From Streptomyces sp. NBC_01750 (lineage in GTDB: Bacteria; Actinomycetota; Actinomycetes; Streptomycetales; Streptomycetaceae), in assembly GCF_035918095.1 (NCBI RefSeq), contig NZ_CP109137.1, positions 8,372,001 to 8,436,000 of the forward strand: a stretch of 64,000 bases of DNA. The letters run 5' to 3'. Within the stretch, counting starts at the first letter, position 1; every line of letters begins with the position of its first letter. Both the position numbers and the translations under genes were made by a program. Below, in pieces: positions 61,001-64,000 of the stretch. The notes under the pieces were generated by a model. That model had not been told where the DNA came from. It made no database searches and saw only the letters and a list, made by a program, of their open reading frames with translations.

Positions 61001-64000
61001 CGTCACCGAACTCACCCTGCTCGAACCCCTCGTCCTGGCCGAGGACGCCACCGTCCGCCTTCAGGTCGCCGTCGGCGCGCCCGACGGTACCGGCAGCCGG
61101 ACGGTCACTCTCTACAGCCAGCCGCAGGACGCTCCCTTCGGCACGGCCTGGCGCCGGCACGCCACTGGTGTGCTGACCGAGCAGAGCACGCCGGCCGGCC
61201 CCGAGACCTTCGCCGACCTCGCGCAGTGGCCCGTCGCCGGAGCTGAGCAGCTGCCGCTCGACAGCTTCTACGACACCTTCCGTGCGCGCGGTCTGCAGTA
61301 CGGGCCCGCCTTCCAGGGCCTGACCGAACTGTGGCGCAAGGGCGACACCGCCTACGGACTCGTACGCCTTCCCGAAGGCCTCACGGCCGACGACTTCGGC
61401 ATCCACCCCGCACTTCTCGACGCCGCCCTCCACACCCTCGTGGCAGTACAGGACGAAGCCGGCACCGACGGCCGGATCCTGCTGCCCTTCGAGTGGACCG
61501 GCGTCGAACTCCACGCCGCCGCGAGCACCGAACTGCGCGTGCAGATCACGCCCGACGACGGGTCCGGTATCCGGATCACTGTGGCCGACCCTGCCGGACA
61601 GCCGGTGGCCCGTGCGGCACTGCAGCTGCGCGAGGCGAGCGTGGAACAGATCCGCGCGAACAGCCTGACCGATCACCTGTACCACGTGGACTTCCGGCCG
61701 GCAGCGCAGCTCGAACCCGTACCCCCGCAGGGCAGCACCTGGGTTCTCGGCGGGAACGGCATCCTGGCCCAGCTGCTGGAAGCAGCACATGTGGCGGACG
61801 CGGAAGCGCTCGCCACCCACCTTGCGGACGGGGACGAGGCCCCCGCCCGGCTGGTGGTGGACGCCACGACGCACCGGACAACGACAGACACCACTGACGA
61901 CGCCGACGACGCGGACGCCGCGCGGGAGGCGGCCGCCGCGGCGCTGGAGACGGTGCAGCGGCTGCTCGCCGAACCGCGCCTGGCGCAGGCCGAGCTCGTC
62001 TGGGTGACCCGTGAGGCCGTCGACGCCGGCGACGGCGACGTGCCCGATGTGGTGGGCGCCCCGGTGTGGGGTCTGCTGCGTACGGCACGCTCGGAAAACG
62101 CCGATCGGGGCGTGCGGCTGATCGACCTGGCCCGCAAGGACGGCCCGGCAGGGCCTGACAACGGGGAACTGATCGGCCGTGCCCTGGACGCGGCCGACGA
62201 GCCCGAACTCGCCATCCGTGCCGGGGAGATCCGCGCCCCGCGGCTCGTCCCCGCGGATGCCAAGACCTCCGCGGGCACCACCGGCACTATCGAGCCGGGC
62301 ACCCCGCTCGACCCGCGGGGCACGGTCCTGATCACCGGCGGCACCGGCGAGCTGGGCCGCGCCGTCGCCCGGCATCTGGTTCGCACTCACGGCGTCCAGC
62401 ATCTCGTTCTCACCTCCCGGCGCGGGCCGCAGGCACCGGGGGCCGCGGACCTGGCCGCCGAGCTGGAGGCGGCCGGGGCCGCGAGCGTACGCATCGTGGC
62501 CTGCGACGTCGCCGAACGCGATCAGGTCTCGGCCCTGCTCACCGACGTGGACGCGCAGCGCCCGTGGACGGGAATCTTCCACCTGGCCGCGGTCCTGGAC
62601 GACGGGATCGTCCAGGCGCAGGATGCGCAGCGGCTCGCCCACGTATGGGCGCCGAAGGCCGCGGGCGCGTTGCATCTGCACGACCTGTCCGGCGAACTCG
62701 GCCTGGATCTCGCCGCTTTCGTGCTCTTCTCATCGGCCGCCGGTGTCGTGGGCGGCGCGGGCCAGAGCACCTATGCGGCGGCGAACACCTTCATCGACGC
62801 TCTCGCCGTCCGCCGGCGCTCCCAGGGCCTGCCGGGCACCAGCCTGTCGTGGGGTCTGTGGGAGCAGGCCGGAATCGGCCTCACCGCGTACCTCGGCGAG
62901 GCGGAACTGGCACGTCTGCGCCGTCAGGGCGTGGGCGCCCTGACCCCGGCACAGGGCCTGGCGGCCCTCGACGCCGCCCTCGGCCACGTCCGGCCCCACC
63001 TGGTCCCGATGAAGCTGGAGCCCACGGCGCTCCAGCGCGCCGCCGACAACGGCATGGACACTCCGCCGCTGCTGCGTTCGCTGCTCAGGACCCGGCGCCG
63101 TCGAGCGGGTAGCGCCGGCGCGGCGTCCTCCGGTCTGAAGGGCCGCCTGCTGGCACTGCCGCAGGCCGACAGGCTCGCCTCCGTCACCGGCCTGGTGCGC
63201 GGCGAAGCCGCCATGGTCCTGGGCATGTCCGGCCCCGAAGCGGTCGCAGCCGGCCAGGTGTTCAAGGAGGCCGGTCTCGACTCCCTCATGGCCGTCGAGC
63301 TGCGCCGCCGGCTGTCGGCGGAGACCGGCATCGCACTCCCCGCGACCCTGGCCTTCGACTACCCCACGCCCGCCGCCATCGCCGAACTGATCCTGAACCG
63401 TATGGCGCTGGGGGCCGAGACCGGTCCGAAACCGCAGCGCGCCGAGCGCACCACCGTGCCCGACGAGCCGATCGCTGTGGTGTCAATGGCGTGCCGGTTG
63501 CCGGGCGGGATCGACACGCCGGAGGGCTTCTGGGAGCTGCTGGCGTCGGGCGGCGATGCGATCGGTACCTTCCCCGAGCGCTGGAGGGGCCTGGACCTGT
63601 TCGATCCGGACCCGGAGGCGGAGGGCAAGAGCTACGGGCAGGAGGGCGGGTTCCTCGCCGATGCCCATGTGGAGCGTTTCGACGCGTCGTTCTTCGGCAT
63701 CAGCCCGCGCGAAGCGGTGTCGATGGACCCGCAGCAGCGACTCGTCCTGGAAACGTCGTGGGAGGCGCTGGAGCGGGCGGGTGTGCGGTCCGAGGAACTC
63801 GTCGGCAGCCGGACCGGCGTCTATCTGGGCACGATGAACTCCGACTACGGCGACGTACGCGGGCATGAACTGACCTCGCTCGACGGCTACGTCGGCACCG
63901 GAAAGGCCAGCAGCATCCTGTCGGGCCGGGTTTCCTACGCCCTCGGCCTCCAGGGACCCTCCCTGACCGTCGACACGGCCTGCTCCTCCTCGCTCGTCTC
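58041..64000 (+). CDS. Type I PKS, partial: KS-AT-DH-KR-ACP-KS(...) (3' end outside window)
   Basis: 1986 residues are visible, open to the window end. A docking coiled coil ([20 protein letters not shown]) is followed by KS1 36-450 (Cys202, TACSSSLVS). AT about 560-850: GHSQGE (Ser653) and YASHN (753), methylmalonyl type. DH about 927-1220: His959 in [11 protein letters not shown] and Asp1127 in [12 protein letters not shown] about 1427-1650: GTGELG, LDD, Tyr1578. ACP Ser1748 (GLDSLMAV). A second KS starts at 1811, reaching Cys1981 at the window end. The module should give an alpha-methyl, alpha-beta-unsaturated unit; the LDD motif marks a B-type KR. ATG 58041 follows AGAAAGG. KS1 and the next KS start are also very alike ([16 protein letters not shown] in both). 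It probably receives the chain from the 46205 protein. Confidence 0.93.
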   Translation, partial: MVSNSQQDRMEAALPAIRALQKRAADLEAQRTEPIAVVSMACRLPGGIDTPEGFWELLASGGDAVGGFPERWKSLDLYDPDPEAEGKSYSQQGGFLDDIEHFDASFFGISPREALSMDPQQRLVLESSWEALERAGIRPDTLDESRTGVYLGTMGSDYGHLGRDLDALDGYVSTGKASSVLSGRVSYALGLQGPAITVDTACSSSLVSIHLAVQALRQRECELALAGGVTLMSAPTLFVEFSRLKAMAPDGRCKSFSAHSDGAGWSEGVGVLVLKRLSAAQRDGDRVLAVIRGSAVNQDGRSQGLTAPNGPSQRRVIQDALAAARLTADDIDAIEAHGTGTSLGDPIEAGALAEVFGPGRDAQRPVFLGSSKSNIGHAQAAAGVIGVIKTILALQNDQLPKTLHAEEPSPLIEWEESGLQLLQEARPWVREEGRPRRAGVSSFGLSGTNAHVVLEEPPVRDGGEAAEAVAEGPYPVVVSGRDVGALREQAGRWASWLEGHAGVSLAGVAVTAARHRTHFEQRACVAAGSVAGLVDGLRAVAEGVPRAGVVEGVAGRRGRVVFVYPGQGSQWVGMGRELLAGGGVFASVVDECDAALRPFTGWSVRDVLAGVEGGHPPFDRVDVVQPALFAMGVALSAVWRSLGVEPAAVVGHSQGEVVAAVVSGALSLEQGARVVALRSRAVLSCAGQGGMALVGRPLLEVEGFLAPYGDALSVAAVNTAGSTVVSGRAVELAALVGELQGSGVFARLINVDYASHNAQMDPLLPGLAEGFAGLVPGETDIAFYSTVSGRVAGGRELDGGYWCRNLREPVRFDRALEGLLDDGHTVFVEISAHPVLSMPLTDAGADRGGVVVGSLARDRGGMEQLLHNAGLLHTHGHELDWDRILPATAGTGLVPLPTYAFQREHHWMETRKTSNDAGSLGLHGFQHPWLGAMTATADDEGLLFTGRISLAEQPWLKDHAVHDTVLVPGTGLLDVTLAAADHVGAAGVTELTLLEPLVLAEDATVRLQVAVGAPDGTGSRTVTLYSQPQDAPFGTAWRRHATGVLTEQSTPAGPETFADLAQWPVAGAEQLPLDSFYDTFRARGLQYGPAFQGLTELWRKGDTAYGLVRLPEGLTADDFGIHPALLDAALHTLVAVQDEAGTDGRILLPFEWTGVELHAAASTELRVQITPDDGSGIRITVADPAGQPVARAALQLREASVEQIRANSLTDHLYHVDFRPAAQLEPVPPQGSTWVLGGNGILAQLLEAAHVADAEALATHLADGDEAPARLVVDATTHRTTTDTTDDADDADAAREAAAAALETVQRLLAEPRLAQAELVWVTREAVDAGDGDVPDVVGAPVWGLLRTARSENADRGVRLIDLARKDGPAGPDNGELIGRALDAADEPELAIRAGEIRAPRLVPADAKTSAGTTGTIEPGTPLDPRGTVLITGGTGELGRAVARHLVRTHGVQHLVLTSRRGPQAPGAADLAAELEAAGAASVRIVACDVAERDQVSALLTDVDAQRPWTGIFHLAAVLDDGIVQAQDAQRLAHVWAPKAAGALHLHDLSGELGLDLAAFVLFSSAAGVVGGAGQSTYAAANTFIDALAVRRRSQGLPGTSLSWGLWEQAGIGLTAYLGEAELARLRRQGVGALTPAQGLAALDAALGHVRPHLVPMKLEPTALQRAADNGMDTPPLLRSLLRTRRRRAGSAGAASSGLKGRLLALPQADRLASVTGLVRGEAAMVLGMSGPEAVAAGQVFKEAGLDSLMAVELRRRLSAETGIALPATLAFDYPTPAAIAELILNRMALGAETGPKPQRAERTTVPDEPIAVVSMACRLPGGIDTPEGFWELLASGGDAIGTFPERWRGLDLFDPDPEAEGKSYGQEGGFLADAHVERFDASFFGISPREAVSMDPQQRLVLETSWEALERAGVRSEELVGSRTGVYLGTMNSDYGDVRGHELTSLDGYVGTGKASSILSGRVSYALGLQGPSLTVDTACSSSLV
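59463..60762 (+). repeat. AT-region repeat, copy 3 (methylmalonyl-type AT of the 58041 protein)
   Basis: 1300-bp near-copy of the AT regions at 40561 and 53753, same length, few substitutions. With copy 2 the near-identity covers 59327-60805. Low use of C-ending codons contrasts with the DNA on both sides. Confidence 0.93.

Overview
The window is high-GC actinomycete DNA, most likely Streptomyces or a close relative. The signs are GC-rich third codon positions, many GTG starts, ATGA/GTGA stop-start overlaps, two SARP regulators, a LAL-type LuxR regulator, a crotonyl-CoA carboxylase/reductase and giant modular synthase genes. Nearly all of it belongs to one hybrid type I polyketide / nonribosomal peptide gene cluster that runs off both ends of the window.

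Layout. 2-4417 (+): the 3' end of a polyketide synthase gene with a badly degenerate ketosynthase, then a Sfp-type phosphopantetheinyl transferase and a large LuxR activator. 4505-7591 (-): an ethylmalonyl-CoA supply pair, a double-length 3-hydroxyacyl-CoA dehydrogenase (frameshifted) and ccr. 7849-13754: two (+) runs and one (-) pair holding three type II thioesterases, a ketoacyl-ACP synthase III, two SARPs and a remnant of an acyl carrier protein without its serine. 13757-21690: a block that does not look biosynthetic (UvrA-like ATPase, DJ-1/PfpI protein, aldo/keto reductase, MFS exporter with divergent LysR, PucR-type regulator remnant). It lies between two like-oriented IS5-type end sequences, the second belonging to a truncated IS. 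22224-26789 (+): acyl-CoA ligase, FAD monooxygenase and didomain aromatase/cyclase, with two tiny coupled ORFs.

26933-32827 (+) is a methoxymalonyl-ACP cassette whose first gene fuses an acyltransferase, a carrier domain and an FkbM-type methyltransferase. 32878-45952 (+) starts with the terminal assembly-line protein (KS-AT-ACP-C-A-PCP-KS-AT-ACP-TE; AT1 has an ethylmalonyl-type TAGH motif and the A domain a glycine-like code). It is followed by a catalytically dead alpha/beta-hydrolase, a P450 and a small unknown protein. 46205-57826 (+) is probably the starting synthase (ACP-KS-AT-AT-KR-ACP-KS-AT-DH-KR-ACP) with an unusual tandem AT pair, the first of loading type. 58041 to the window end is the next synthase (KS-AT-DH-KR-ACP-KS...).

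How it works together (inference): the gene order is not the assembly order. The 46205 protein probably starts the chain, the 58041 protein and others beyond the window extend it, and the 32878 protein adds an ethylmalonyl-type unit, glycine and a methylmalonyl unit before TE release. Regulation is probably by SARP: four promoter regions carry heptamer direct repeats of the TCGAGCx/TCAAGCx type at 11-bp spacing, and two of these have the same GACGCT hexamer exactly 8 bp downstream. The three methylmalonyl-type AT regions are 1300-bp near-copies with codon usage unlike the DNA around them, pointing to recent homogenisation or domain exchange. No tRNA, rRNA or CRISPR array was seen.
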